From the NCBI GenBank assembly GCA_041751955.1, contig JBGSIB010000050.1, forward strand, positions 62,001-126,000: 64,000 nt of DNA. The letters run 5' to 3'. The stretch is from UBA2040 sp041751955 (GTDB lineage: Bacteria > Bacteroidota > Bacteroidia > Flavobacteriales_D > Crocinitomicaceae). Under the pieces are notes generated by a model that made no database searches, was not told the DNA's origin, and worked only from the letters and a program-made list of their open reading frames with translations. Numbering within the stretch: position 1 is the stretch's first letter; every line of letters begins with the position of its first letter. Of the stretch, positions 32,594 through 42,597 are shown piece by piece. The position numbers were made by a program, and so were the translations under genes.

Positions 32594-35336
32594 CTTCTTC
32601 AGTTGTTTTGTTGTTATTGAAACGATACGTTAATTTCACTAAGAAATAGCGAGAAATGATTGTTGTAAAATTATCGGTAACTACGTTTTGAGAAACATTT
32701 CTTGAAGCATTAATATTCTGATTTAAAATATCATTTGCCAAGAACATCAATTCGAGATTCCTTGTTTTTAAGAACGTTTTGCTTACAGCTGCATTCAAAA
32801 TAATGAAGTTGATATTGTAACCAACCGCTCGTTGACCATTTAAGGTATAGTTTACATTCGATTCCAATTTAAATCCTCTTTTCAATCTCCAAGTAAAACC
32901 TGCGAAATATTCTTGTGTGGTAAATGGCTGGGTGTTAAAATTACTAAGACTATTTTTTGGACTGTTATAAGTTAAGCTACTTCGAACTGAAAACTCTAAT
33001 GAGTCTGATTGGTATTGAAATTCTAAACTTGGTCCAAAATAGGAATTCGTTGCGGTGTTTTTTTCATCGTTGAGGTAGCTAATGTTTTGACTTATACTTG
33101 CAGATATATTAGGTCGAATACTGTATTTTCTGTTTTTCAATGGAATTCCAGCTCCCATCCAGATGGAACTAGATCCAGCATTTTTCACATTCACTTTTTT
33201 CACAATTTGTTGACCAAATGAATTGATACTTGTCGAATCACCGAAAGGATTCGTTGCGTAGTAACCGTTACCACCGAGGTAGATATATCTTCCTGACAGG
33301 GCATTCCAAGTATTAAAATTCACACTCAAATTATGGGAATAATCTGGTCGTAGATTCGCATTTCCTGTTTTTAAACGATTAGGATTGTTATTGTCTTGAA
33401 CAGGTTGAAGGTCAGAAATAGAAGGTTGTCGAGAATTAGTGTTATAATTTACTCTCAGTCGTGTACTTCTTGATGGATTATAAGTGAATCTGAATACTGG
33501 TAAGATGTTCGTGAAATTTTGAAGAATCATGGTGTCGGTCACTCTATTTCTATTTTCAATGTCGATGTTTCTCACACGAGCACCACCAACGATAGTATAT
33601 TTTTTACTCTCATACCACAATTGAAGACCAGCTTTATGCTGCGTTCTAAGATTCTCAAAATTATTGGAGAAAATAGTATTGATTTGATCAAATAAGCCAG
33701 TTACTGGATTGAAATCTCTTGTCTCCTTATTTTGATTGGTGTTGCCTCGTTCAAACGAATATTCGGTTTGTACTTTGTACTTCTTTCCGATCGGTTCGAA
33801 ATAGGAACCTCTAATTGAATGGGAAATACCATTTTGATAATTTATTTTTTCTTGATCAAAACTAGCAACAGTTTGTGTACTATCGTAGAAACTATTGGTG
33901 GTGTTCAAGGTTCCGTCCGAACGGTTATCTTCCAAAGAAAGGTCGTAGTTCAATGCGAATCTCCTTCTCTTTTTCATAAAATCTCGAGTGAATTCTATAC
34001 GATTGTTTAGAGAGTTACTAACGGCTTTGTTTTGTTTGCCGATTACGTTTGATCGTGATAAACTATTTTCAGAGGTCAGAAAAGTAGTATAATCTTTTAT
34101 GTCTTGTTCTCCCGTTGTCATGCTAAAACTTGGACGAATTTCAATTCTTGTCAAGGAGTCAATTTGAGATTCGAATCGGAAATTTACACTGTGAGAGATA
34201 TCAGCGCTTATATTTCGAGTAGAATCATCAGTATAAAAAGATGAATCTTGAACAAAAAATTGAGATCGGCTTTGACTCAACGCGTTGTTTTTTGTATTGT
34301 AATACGAATAGTTGAAGCCCATTTCTGTCTGTTTCTTCTTGCCTATTTTATCGGCATAATAAATACCTGCTTTTAAAGTAGTTGGTATTCCTGGGTTTGA
34401 TCCATTTTCGGAATAAACATAATCACCTTCGTCGTTAAACATACGCGTGCTTCCTTCATTCTCCAAGCCAAATTTATTTCTATCTCCAAAACCAAAATTA
34501 CTTTTTGGGGTATTCGCACCTAAAACGAACACCGATATTTTCTGACTTTTGTTGAAATGATTCAAGAGTAGTTCACCTTCATAAAACTGAGTAAAATCAG
34601 AAGCTCCGGATATCCTACCGAAATATCCTTTTTTTGCATCTTCTTTTAACCTCAGATCGAGGATTTGTATTGTTTCTTGACCGTCCGCCGCATTTTCTTG
34701 TGTTTTTTCATAAACTTGAACTGTTTCTACGCCTTTCGCACCTAAATTCTTGGTTGCAACGGTAGGATCTGTACCAAAAAATTCATCCCCATCTACCAAT
34801 ACTTTGTCAATTGCTTTCCCCTGAGATTTAATTTTCCCATCCTTATCAATTTCCAAGCCGGGCAACCTCTTTAATAAATCTTCAACTACTGCTCCCTCTG
34901 CAACACTAAATGAATCGGCAACATATACCAAGGTGTCACCGTTATAAAATATCGGATTTTTATTGGCGTAAATGACGATTTCATCCATGTTCAAGGACTC
35001 GGTAGGCATGGTTATTTTCGTAATGTCAATTTCAAAGTTGTTTTCATTTCCGAAGATGTAGTAAAATTTATCATCATAACCGGGTGCGCTAATAATTACA
35101 GTGAATGTGTCAGCGGGAAATCCAGATAATTCAAAATCACCATTTTTGTCCGTTCTTTCGTAAGCTAGCATGAGTGAATCACTAACTCTCACCGCCAAAG
35201 CTACTGCTCCAACTACTGGCTTTGTTCCAGTACTGTCAAAAACGTGTCCTTTCAGATTCATTTCTTGACTGTAACTAATATTTGAACTAAGAAGGATTAG
35301 GAATAAAAGGGAAAAAAATGCGCGAATTAGTTGCAT
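32571..35336 (-). CDS. TonB-receptor-like outer-membrane beta-barrel family protein
   Basis: This 921-residue protein has a signal peptide ending SSNISYSQ. A carboxypeptidase-regulatory-like domain (about 20-100: LKGHVFDSTGTKPVVGA) is followed by a plug-like domain (VVEDLLKRLPGLEIDKDGKIKSQGKAIDKVLVDGDEFF) and a long barrel that ends in an aromatic strand (FLVKLTYRFN). These match the 'outer membrane beta-barrel' family related to TonB-dependent receptors but without a recognisable TonB box. It probably moves or binds a substrate at the outer membrane together with the downstream GLPGLI protein. ATG 35336 (MQLIRAFF) is preferred over 35360. Confidence 0.9.
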   Translation of the reverse strand: MQLIRAFFSLLFLILLSSNISYSQEMNLKGHVFDSTGTKPVVGAVALAVRVSDSLMLAYERTDKNGDFELSGFPADTFTVIISAPGYDDKFYYIFGNENNFEIDITKITMPTESLNMDEIVIYANKNPIFYNGDTLVYVADSFSVAEGAVVEDLLKRLPGLEIDKDGKIKSQGKAIDKVLVDGDEFFGTDPTVATKNLGAKGVETVQVYEKTQENAADGQETIQILDLRLKEDAKKGYFGRISGASDFTQFYEGELLLNHFNKSQKISVFVLGANTPKSNFGFGDRNKFGLENEGSTRMFNDEGDYVYSENGSNPGIPTTLKAGIYYADKIGKKKQTEMGFNYSYYNTKNNALSQSRSQFFVQDSSFYTDDSTRNISADISHSVNFRFESQIDSLTRIEIRPSFSMTTGEQDIKDYTTFLTSENSLSRSNVIGKQNKAVSNSLNNRIEFTRDFMKKRRRFALNYDLSLEDNRSDGTLNTTNSFYDSTQTVASFDQEKINYQNGISHSIRGSYFEPIGKKYKVQTEYSFERGNTNQNKETRDFNPVTGLFDQINTIFSNNFENLRTQHKAGLQLWYESKKYTIVGGARVRNIDIENRNRVTDTMILQNFTNILPVFRFTYNPSRSTRLRVNYNTNSRQPSISDLQPVQDNNNPNRLKTGNANLRPDYSHNLSVNFNTWNALSGRYIYLGGNGYYATNPFGDSTSINSFGQQIVKKVNVKNAGSSSIWMGAGIPLKNRKYSIRPNISASISQNISYLNDEKNTATNSYFGPSLEFQYQSDSLEFSVRSSLTYNSPKNSLSNFNTQPFTTQEYFAGFTWRLKRGFKLESNVNYTLNGQRAVGYNINFIILNAAVSKTFLKTRNLELMFLANDILNQNINASRNVSQNVVTDNFTTIISRYFLVKLTYRFNNNKTTEEDGKGGWH

Positions 35337-35513
35337 AACTTGGATGTGATTTAACCACAATATTAAGGATAAATCGGCCTAGACGTTACCCCAAAAAATG
35401 TTAATGAAACTAAAAATCGGTCAAAGGTCGATTTTCTAAGATAAATGGAAACCCATGAATTGAGTTGGCAAACTATCTTTTTCGCCCTTTTTGTAAACTC
35501 AAAAATTCAATGT

Positions 35514-36293
35514 TTATAATAACTTTACGCTAATTAAAACCTGAAACTCAAGGTTTTTCTCATCTATCATTTTTTCAAAATTTATAGACAAAGGTTGATT
35601 TATAAAGGATTTTTCATTTTGTTTTAAAGTCTGGATAGTTTTGTCCGCATATTGCACTGCTACTGCTGATGCAAATCCGCTTTCGCCTGGTCCACCAACT
35701 AATAAATAAGTTAGATTACCATTGTCCAAAAAGCCTTGAAATGTTGTGGCAAAAACACCTTCATTATTCAATACTTGTTCAGCTCTGAGCATAGAGCAGT
35801 CGTAATTATTTGTGTTTTTATAGGCTTCTTTTTCCAAATCTTCTTCAAAAGGAGCCAAACGTTCCTTAGTTGAAAGTACTTTGCCGTTTTTATCATAATA
35901 GCTAATACGCTCTCGGTAACTTCCTTTTCCATTTTCATTGTCGCCAAAACGCTCATGAGAGATGAATTTCTTTCCATTTTCAAGATAAAAATAGCGAACA
36001 CCGGTATTGCCTGTTTTTCCATTGGCAAACTTTTCTTCTATTTTCACAATTTCTCCTTGCGCATCCAAAAAAGCAAATACTTGTTCGAAAGATCCATCAT
36101 TGTGTCTGAAATCCAGACTGTTGGCCACTGACATTTCTTCCTCATTGGCCACAATGGCCAACTTTTTTTCTTCTAAATCTTGATGATTGGATACAGATTC
36201 ACTGCCTAGTATTTCTGGATTTTGATTTTCGTCGTTTTCCTGTGAGCAAGATAAAATTGCCGCCGCTACGATAAATAACATGAATTTTTGCAT
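35514..36293 (-). CDS. Lipoprotein of unknown function
   Basis: This 259-residue protein has a lipoprotein signal peptide with lipobox AAAILSC (Cys about residue 16). The mature sequence starts acidic and Asn-rich (SQENDENQNPEILGSES). The middle (about 110-150) holds repeated G-K-x-Y-R/Y-Y-D-K-N-G-K-V-L-type strands reminiscent of MORN-like repeats (GNTGVRYFYLENGKKF, ISYYDKNGKVLSTKE). No family is recognised with confidence. Confidence 0.72.
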   Translation of the reverse strand: MQKFMLFIVAAAILSCSQENDENQNPEILGSESVSNHQDLEEKKLAIVANEEEMSVANSLDFRHNDGSFEQVFAFLDAQGEIVKIEEKFANGKTGNTGVRYFYLENGKKFISHERFGDNENGKGSYRERISYYDKNGKVLSTKERLAPFEEDLEKEAYKNTNNYDCSMLRAEQVLNNEGVFATTFQGFLDNGNLTYLLVGGPGESGFASAVAVQYADKTIQTLKQNEKSFINQPLSINFEKMIDEKNLEFQVLISVKLL

Positions 36294-36406
36294 AAGAATG
36301 GGTTTTATTTGTTGTAATAAGCAAAATACCTTGTAAAGGTAACAGGTAATAAAACTAAAACGGAACTTTTTGTAGATTGTTTTCGTACTATAAAAAAAAA
36401 CTTTTT

Positions 36407-36901
36407 ATGTCTACAGCTCACATGCATCTTCTTCTGAATCATATTCCGATTCTCGGGACTTTTTTCGGTATCATTCTTTTATTTCTCGGTTTGACCAAAA
36501 AAAGTAAAACTTTACAGAAATCAGGATTAGCTACTTTTGTCATTGTCGGATTGATTACGATACCAGCATTTTTAACAGGCGAAGGTGCAGAACATGCTAC
36601 TGAACATTTCGTTGGATCTTCACATGCAATGATACATGAGCATGAAGAGTTGGGTGAGAAAGGATTAATTTTGGCATTGATTTTAGCTTTTGCATCAGCT
36701 ATTTTTTGGTGGTTTTTGGCGAGAAACAGACATATTCACTATCTCAAAGCATTGTGGTCTATTTTGATTGTTGCCATTTTATCCTTCATTCTGATGGCTT
36801 TGATCGGAAATCATGGTGGAAAAATCCGACGTCCAGAATTAAGAGGTGAAAAAGTTGAAATTCAAAAAAGCGAACATAATCAAGAATTTGATGAAGATTA
36901 A
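36407..36901 (+). CDS. Four-helix membrane protein, DUF2231-like
   Basis: This 164-residue protein starts at ATG 36407 (STAHMHLLLNHIPILGTFF). It has four predicted membrane helices, and conserved-looking His residues near the first helix (HMHLLLNH) and in the loop GEGAEHATEHFVGSSHAMIHEHE. The LxNHxPILG start resembles DUF2231 family membrane proteins, sometimes linked to haem or electron transfer. The C-terminus is charged. The assignment is tentative; the His pattern could support haem binding (inference). Confidence 0.65.
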   Translation: MSTAHMHLLLNHIPILGTFFGIILLFLGLTKKSKTLQKSGLATFVIVGLITIPAFLTGEGAEHATEHFVGSSHAMIHEHEELGEKGLILALILAFASAIFWWFLARNRHIHYLKALWSILIVAILSFILMALIGNHGGKIRRPELRGEKVEIQKSEHNQEFDED

Positions 36902-36912
36902 CTTACTTTTTC

Positions 36913-36942
36913 TTGTCAAAAAGAAAAAAGTACGTATCTTTG
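36913..36942 (+). promoter_or_regulatory. Bacteroidota-type promoter of the tRNA locus
   Basis: TTG (36913-36915), then exactly 19 bases, then TATCTTTG (36935-36942), fits the Bacteroidota sigma-ABfr consensus TTTG-N19-TAnnTTTG. It precedes the duplicated tRNA-fMet region with no other gene between them. Confidence 0.75.
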
Positions 36943-37003
36943 CACACGCATTTGGAAACGACCATTGCGAATTTGAAAAGATAATTAAGCAATAAAGATA
37001 TAT

Positions 37004-37050
37004 TGCGGGGTGGAGTCAGCCGCAGCTGAGTGCTCGTCAGGCTCCCATTT
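37004..37050 (+). pseudogene. Degenerate 5' half of a duplicated tRNA-fMet
   Basis: Bases 36986-37015 repeat exactly at 37061-37090: 18 bases of leader plus the first 12 bases of the tRNA. After GGGGTGGAG the copy diverges in the D-loop but regains similarity in TGCTCGTCAGGCTC (compare AGCTCGTCGGGCTC of the intact gene). It lacks an anticodon stem match and the 3' half. Offset of copies: 75 bases. Confidence 0.7.
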
Positions 37051-37078
37051 AGTTTTGAAATAAGCAATAAAGATATAT

Positions 37079-37151
<73 letters not shown>

Positions 37152-37156
37152 CTAGT

Positions 37157-37190
37157 AAAAGGGAAGTTGGAAACAACTTCCCTTTTTTTT
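37157..37190 (+). terminator. Rho-independent terminator of tRNA-fMet
   Basis: A perfect stem AGGGAAGTTG / CAACTTCCCT with a GAAA-type loop is followed by eight T, starting six bases after the tRNA. Confidence 0.9.
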
Positions 37191-37243
37191 ATGACATTTT
37201 TTTGGTTTTTTCATCCCTTCGTGTCTCCCGAAAGTTTTCGGGA

Positions 37244-37287
37244 CCGCTACTAATAAAACGGGAGGTTGGAAACAATTTCCCTTTTTT
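37244..37287 (+). repeat. Duplicated tRNA 3' end plus terminator
   Basis: CCGCTACTA (37244-37252) and the following hairpin with a T-run repeat 37146-37190 at an offset of 98 bases with a few changes; the stem is kept by G.U pairs. It is preceded by the palindrome TCCCGAAA..TTTTCGGGA (37226-37243). Confidence 0.75.
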
Positions 37288-37403
37288 CATTTTATAGAAT
37301 TCCACGTTTCTATTAATTTGCAATATGAGCAGCCCCATTCTTCGTTTACTCTATTATTTTTTTAATTTATCTTTAGTGTCTCATCATTAAACATCAATGG
37401 TTT

Positions 37404-40400
37404 ATGAAATTTTCGATTATTCTTCTGGTTCTATTTTTACCCATTTTTTCATTCGCTCAAGCTCAACCTGATTGGGTGCAGGAAATGTACAGTGAAAGTC
37501 CAGATCCTGGTGTGGTAAGTAATTTGTTTGAGACCTATTATGCCACTCATCCTTTTGTTAAAAACAACGATACACAATTTTACAAAAGATGGATTCGTTC
37601 TTTTAGCAGACCAGAATCCTATGATTTGAATGCCCCCGATGTCAAGGCCTACTTAAAAGCTTCCGCTAAATTGATTCAAGCAAAAGATACGAACTCAGCT
37701 TGGGTTGGTGTAGGTCCATTTGATTTTGACAAAGATGCAGCCAGTAGAAGTTATGCTTCTGGCGCGGCTCATGTTTATACCGTGGAGCGATCGGTTTCAA
37801 ATCCAAATATGATGTTCGCAGGAACAGCAACTGCTGGCTTATGGAAGTCGATAAATAACGGCGCGAATTGGACATTAGTAACACGTAATTTATTGGTAAA
37901 TAGCATAATTGCTATTGAAATTGACGCGACAAATCCGAACATTGTTTATTTCGGTTCTGGAGGAAAATTGTATAAAACAATAGACGGTGGAACAACTTGG
38001 AATATAATTGGTGATCCAGCGTTTCAAAATAACTTTCAGGACATAACTGAAATAGTATTTTCTCCAACAAATTCTAGTTTACTGTTTGTGACTTCTGATC
38101 ATGGTTTTTTCCGCTCAACAGACAGTGGGGCTAATTTCACCACAATTTTATTTGGCGAATTTCAGGAAATTGAATTCAATCCTGTCAATCCCAACATGAT
38201 TTATACCGTGAAAGTCATCAATTCTCACACTGAATTTTATCGTTCAACAGATAACGGATTGACATTCACGCAACAAACCCTGGGTTGGCCAATTCTCGCC
38301 CAAGCAGTTGACCACCAAGAACGGGTTGAAATTGCTGTAACAGCTGCTAATCCCAATTTAATTTATGCCAACGCAACCGGAAAAGCGAATGGTGGCAGTG
38401 GTACATATGGAATCTACAAATCATCTGATATGGGCGTTACGTGGACTTTCCAATGCTGTGGCACTGGTCCAGCGGGCGTTCCTTCACCAACGAACATCAA
38501 CATGATGGGCTGGGACAAACTAGGACAAGATGATGGCGGACAATATTACTACGATGTCGCTTTGGAAGTAGACCCCAATAATGAAAACAAACTCCATCTG
38601 GGTGGAGTAAATCATTGGGTTTCCCAGGATGGTGGTGTAACGTGGACTTGTCCTGCAAAATGGTCAGAGCCTGGACTGCCAGGTTATGTTCATGCCGATA
38701 TCCACGACATAAGATATTTAGATGGTGAACTTTGGTTTGCATGTGATGGTGGACTTTTTAAATCAACAGATGGCGGAACGAATGTAGATCGATCCATGGT
38801 TGGAATTGAAGGCTCTGATTTCTGGGGATTTGGTGTTAGTCCACAATCGGATGTCATGCTGGGAGGTGCCTACCACAATGGAACGCTTTTGAAAGATAAC
38901 AATACATACATCAACGGCTGGATTTGCATAGGTGGTGGAGATGGCGTTCGAGGATTCGTTAATTTCGGAAATGACCGCATTGCCTATGACGACTACCAAG
39001 GAAGAAAACTTTCTGGCGACCGACTTCAAAATATTCAAGGTTTCTCTTTTGACTCTTTGCCGAATGCTTCGTATATAATTGGCGTTTCCAGTGACATGGC
39101 TTGGGATCCAAGAAATTATAACCACATTTATTTGGGTCGAAATAAAAATTTGCTCAAAACAGAAGATAATGGCGTGTCCTATTCCATCATTTATACTTTT
39201 CCGGATAATGTCGCTGCGGTAGAAATTGCCCGTTCAAATCTGAATGTGATGTACGTAACAACCTTCCAAGATTGGTGGGGCGATAAAAAAGTATGGAGAA
39301 CAAGTGATGAAGGTGCATCTTTTGTAGAAATTACTCCACCGAACAGCTCCTTGAATGGAGAAGAATGGGTCCCTTACGATATTGCTGTGAGTGCAACAAA
39401 TGAAAACGAAATTTGGCTGGCTCGAACATCTCAATACAGTTCTTACCCAAACCTGAACAACAAATCCGTTTTTAAATCTACGGATGGTGGAACAACTTGG
39501 ACAAATTATTCGACGCCAACTTTGAATGGCGAATGGATTTCGAACATCGTTCATCAAGCTGGAACGGATGGAGGAGTTTACATTGGAACAAGAAGAACTG
39601 TTTATTATCGCAATAATTCAATGGCAGATTGGGCATTGTTTAACGTGAATTTACCATTGAGCACCCCATCAACCAAGTTAGTTCCTAAATACAAAACTGG
39701 TAAATTGATCAATGCAACGAGTAGAAGTGTATACGAAGTGGATTTCTACGAGACGTCAACACCAATAGCTCAAATTGCTGCGGATAGATTCCAAGCAAAT
39801 TGTTTCAATAATACCATTCAGTTTGTCGATTACTCTGTTTTGTCGAATCAAAACCCAACATGGTCTTGGTCTTTTCCAGGAGGATCTCCAAGTTCGTCTA
39901 ATCAGCAAAATCCGTTGGTAAATTATTCCTCGGCTGGATTTTATGATGTGACGTTAACGGTAACCGACGATTTTGGAACGAGCACACAAACCTATACACA
40001 GTTTATTGAGTTTGTATCTCCAACGGTCAATGCTAATTTGATCGAAGGATTTGAAGGTGGCGCATCACCAGATTGGACTTTTCAAACGGATAACGGTGCC
40101 TATAACTGGACGCCAAGAACTTTACAATTCGGCCCTCAATGCGACAGTACGGAAGTCATCTGGGTGGATAATTACACAATTAATTCACCAGGCGCCGAAG
40201 CAGAATTTATATCTCCAAAAATAGATTTCAGTAATGTTTCCAGCGCAACTTTGAGTTTTGATTACGCCTATTCTCAGTACCAAGATTCTTATTTGGACGG
40301 TTTACGTATCGATATATCTACGGATTGCTGGAATACTTATGATACCTTGTTTTTAAAATATGGCGATAGTTTGGAAACGGTACCCAATCATGGAAACAAT

Positions 40401-40796
40401 TGGACACCAGAAGGTTGCGCGGATTGGTCTATTGCTAATTTAATCGATATAAGCGCTTACGCAGGACAAGAAGTTATGGTTCGTTTTGTGGCCATCAACG
40501 ATTATGGAAACAGTTTGTTCTTGGATAATATCAACATCCAAACCAATCTGGGAATTGCTGAATTGGATGATGTTCTGTTCAACGTGTACCCGAATCCGAA
40601 CAACGGTTCATTCACCATCCGACATGACTTGATTTTACCAAAAATGTCGGTTATGAGTTTGGAAGGCAAGTTGATTTTCGAAGGAGAATTAACGGAATCC
40701 ATTGTAAAAATGAACTTGAATTTGGCAGCTGGAACGTATCTCATTCAGCTAGAAGAAAAGGGTAATCGCAGCGTGAAAAGGATAGTGGCTCGTTAA
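37404..40796 (+). CDS. T9SS type A cargo: sortilin/BNR-repeat propeller with PKD domain
   Basis: This 1130-residue secreted protein has a signal peptide ending FSFAQ. Residues about 90-780 contain BNR/sialidase-type repeats (S.D.G.TW..., e.g. KSINNGANWTLV, KTIDGGTTWNII, KSTDGGTTWTNY), as in sortilin-like VPS10 propellers. A PKD domain follows (PTWSWSFPGGSPSSSNQQNP), then a jelly-roll segment with ATLSFDYAYSQYQDSYLDGLRI. The C-terminus (about 1055-1130) is a T9SS type A sorting domain with NVYPNPNNGSF and AAGTYLIQLEEKG. It is probably exported and surface-bound; the ligand is unknown. Confidence 0.92.
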   Translation: MKFSIILLVLFLPIFSFAQAQPDWVQEMYSESPDPGVVSNLFETYYATHPFVKNNDTQFYKRWIRSFSRPESYDLNAPDVKAYLKASAKLIQAKDTNSAWVGVGPFDFDKDAASRSYASGAAHVYTVERSVSNPNMMFAGTATAGLWKSINNGANWTLVTRNLLVNSIIAIEIDATNPNIVYFGSGGKLYKTIDGGTTWNIIGDPAFQNNFQDITEIVFSPTNSSLLFVTSDHGFFRSTDSGANFTTILFGEFQEIEFNPVNPNMIYTVKVINSHTEFYRSTDNGLTFTQQTLGWPILAQAVDHQERVEIAVTAANPNLIYANATGKANGGSGTYGIYKSSDMGVTWTFQCCGTGPAGVPSPTNINMMGWDKLGQDDGGQYYYDVALEVDPNNENKLHLGGVNHWVSQDGGVTWTCPAKWSEPGLPGYVHADIHDIRYLDGELWFACDGGLFKSTDGGTNVDRSMVGIEGSDFWGFGVSPQSDVMLGGAYHNGTLLKDNNTYINGWICIGGGDGVRGFVNFGNDRIAYDDYQGRKLSGDRLQNIQGFSFDSLPNASYIIGVSSDMAWDPRNYNHIYLGRNKNLLKTEDNGVSYSIIYTFPDNVAAVEIARSNLNVMYVTTFQDWWGDKKVWRTSDEGASFVEITPPNSSLNGEEWVPYDIAVSATNENEIWLARTSQYSSYPNLNNKSVFKSTDGGTTWTNYSTPTLNGEWISNIVHQAGTDGGVYIGTRRTVYYRNNSMADWALFNVNLPLSTPSTKLVPKYKTGKLINATSRSVYEVDFYETSTPIAQIAADRFQANCFNNTIQFVDYSVLSNQNPTWSWSFPGGSPSSSNQQNPLVNYSSAGFYDVTLTVTDDFGTSTQTYTQFIEFVSPTVNANLIEGFEGGASPDWTFQTDNGAYNWTPRTLQFGPQCDSTEVIWVDNYTINSPGAEAEFISPKIDFSNVSSATLSFDYAYSQYQDSYLDGLRIDISTDCWNTYDTLFLKYGDSLETVPNHGNNWTPEGCADWSIANLIDISAYAGQEVMVRFVAINDYGNSLFLDNINIQTNLGIAELDDVLFNVYPNPNNGSFTIRHDLILPKMSVMSLEGKLIFEGELTESIVKMNLNLAAGTYLIQLEEKGNRSVKRIVAR

Positions 40797-40828
40797 ATTC
40801 AAGTATTGCCTTCCTTGGAAAATTACTG

Positions 40829-42499
40829 TTAGAAAGGTGCTTTTACCTCAAATTCAATTTCTTCATTGGTAAGCGGATGTTTGAATTTCAACCATTCGGC
40901 ATGCAAATACAAACGGTCGGCTGGCGTACCATATAAATCATCGCCAACTATTGCCGTATTCAAACCTCGGAAATGAGAAGCATGCACTCTGAGTTGATGA
41001 CTTCTTCCCGTGATGGGGTAAAAATGAATGCGGGTTTTTCCCTCTTTTCGAGATACGACTTCAAATTCGGTTCGTGATTTTTTGCCAAATTCTTCACAGA
41101 CTACTTGATACGGACGGTTGTCAATATCCAAACGAATGGGCAAATCGACCACTCCTTTATCTTGCTGGAGATTACCATCTAAAATGGCAACATAGCGTTT
41201 TTTAATCGATCGTTTGATAAAAAGACTTTGCAACTTTTTATGGACATCTTTTGTTTTGGCGACAAGCAACAATCCTGACGTAGCCATATCCAAGCGATGA
41301 ACCAAAATTGGTTTTTCAGCATTTGCAAACCTTTTCTCCATGCGTTCTTGGACAGAATCGGTGAATATTTTTCCAGGTACAGATAAAAAGTCGTGTGGTT
41401 TGTTGACCACCACAATAGCCTCATCTTCATAGACAATTTCCAATTCCTTTTCATAGGATTTGTGAGCCAAAATTGGATTTTCGTCAAGCCGCAAACCATG
41501 TAGCATATGTCCTAAAATGGGCTCACACTTACTTCGACAAGCAGGATAGAAATGTTGGTGTTTTCGAATTTCCGAACTCGGCTCTTTTCCCCACCAAAAT
41601 TCAGCCATGCAAATGGGTTCCAATTCATTTTCAAACGCATAATGCAAAAGTTTGGGTGCTGCACATTCACCTGAACCTGCTGGCGGAAATCCTGGAGCAA
41701 GAAACGCGAAAATTTCCATGAGTGATTTGCGTTCGCCCTTTGCATTCAAGAAAGTATAATGGTCGAATATCTTTTTTTGCAATTGAGCGGACCTCTTACC
41801 ACGTCTGTCGCGAATGGAATTCAGTTCGTCTTCCAATTTTTGAAATTCAGACCCTACAAGCGCTACTTTTTCTTTCCAATCCCGAATTTTGTCTTTTAGA
41901 AAATACTGTTCTGCAATACTTTCTTTACCCAGTTGTTGGAGCAAAAGTTCAAATTCGGTTGCATTCAATTCACTTTGACCTTTATTTCGTATGGCCTTCC
42001 GCGTAATACGATTCTCACGAATTTGAGCCTGGATGTTCTCAATATCAGCTTTTTGTTCGGCTTGAATGGCTAACCATTTCTGCTCTGTAGTAATCAAATC
42101 GAGATTTTTTTCCGCAAGATCCACCACACGATTCAATTCATTCACCTCTTGTTCCTCAATTTTGTAAAATCCATCCGTTTTCAAAATATCAAAAACGGGT
42201 GGAACGAATTTTGGCCAATGATTGCTTTCGGCTAATTTTCCCGAAAAAGCGGACAAATATCCCAATTCACCTTCTCTATTGCGCACCACCAAAACCCCAA
42301 ACATTTTACCAATGGCTTTTTTAGCATCAGGATTTTCCAATCCGAAATCATGTTGCCAATCTTTTTGATTTTGAATGTGTTCTTGCAATTCTTCTGCAGC
42401 GATGACCGCCAAAGGATGAGGTTCGTAATAGAAGGGGAAGGTGAAACTTTCGGGAATGGCAATGTTGTACTTTCCTGTATTTGAGAGTGATATGAACAA
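40829..42499 (-). CDS. Long RluA-family rRNA/tRNA pseudouridine synthase
   Basis: This 556-residue protein has the RluA catalytic core in its C-terminal third: VVVNKPHDFLSVPG, LVHRLDMATSGLLLVAK with Asp404, then IHFYPITGRSHQLRVHASH. The N-terminal 330 residues contain a coiled coil (about 130-260) and a Cys/Gly segment (FPPAGSGECAAPKLLHYAF, YPACRSKCEPILGHML). This extended architecture is a known Bacteroidota/gamma-proteobacterial subtype annotated as a tRNA-U32/23S-746-type enzyme; the target is not provable here. It is convergent with the T9SS type A gene. Confidence 0.92.
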   Translation of the reverse strand: MFISLSNTGKYNIAIPESFTFPFYYEPHPLAVIAAEELQEHIQNQKDWQHDFGLENPDAKKAIGKMFGVLVVRNREGELGYLSAFSGKLAESNHWPKFVPPVFDILKTDGFYKIEEQEVNELNRVVDLAEKNLDLITTEQKWLAIQAEQKADIENIQAQIRENRITRKAIRNKGQSELNATEFELLLQQLGKESIAEQYFLKDKIRDWKEKVALVGSEFQKLEDELNSIRDRRGKRSAQLQKKIFDHYTFLNAKGERKSLMEIFAFLAPGFPPAGSGECAAPKLLHYAFENELEPICMAEFWWGKEPSSEIRKHQHFYPACRSKCEPILGHMLHGLRLDENPILAHKSYEKELEIVYEDEAIVVVNKPHDFLSVPGKIFTDSVQERMEKRFANAEKPILVHRLDMATSGLLLVAKTKDVHKKLQSLFIKRSIKKRYVAILDGNLQQDKGVVDLPIRLDIDNRPYQVVCEEFGKKSRTEFEVVSRKEGKTRIHFYPITGRSHQLRVHASHFRGLNTAIVGDDLYGTPADRLYLHAEWLKFKHPLTNEEIEFEVKAPF

Positions 42500-42597
42500 T
42501 GTTAAAGATTTGAAATGTTGAAAAAACGATCAATTATTTTTGTAAGTTAGAAATTAATGTCTTATTTTCGTTTAGAAGTATCAAAACTACGTAGCGT

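Noticed and set aside
42348..42533. 61-residue minus-strand ORF at the start of the RluA-like gene
   Set aside because: Out-of-frame overlap with the well-supported pseudouridine synthase; no similarity.
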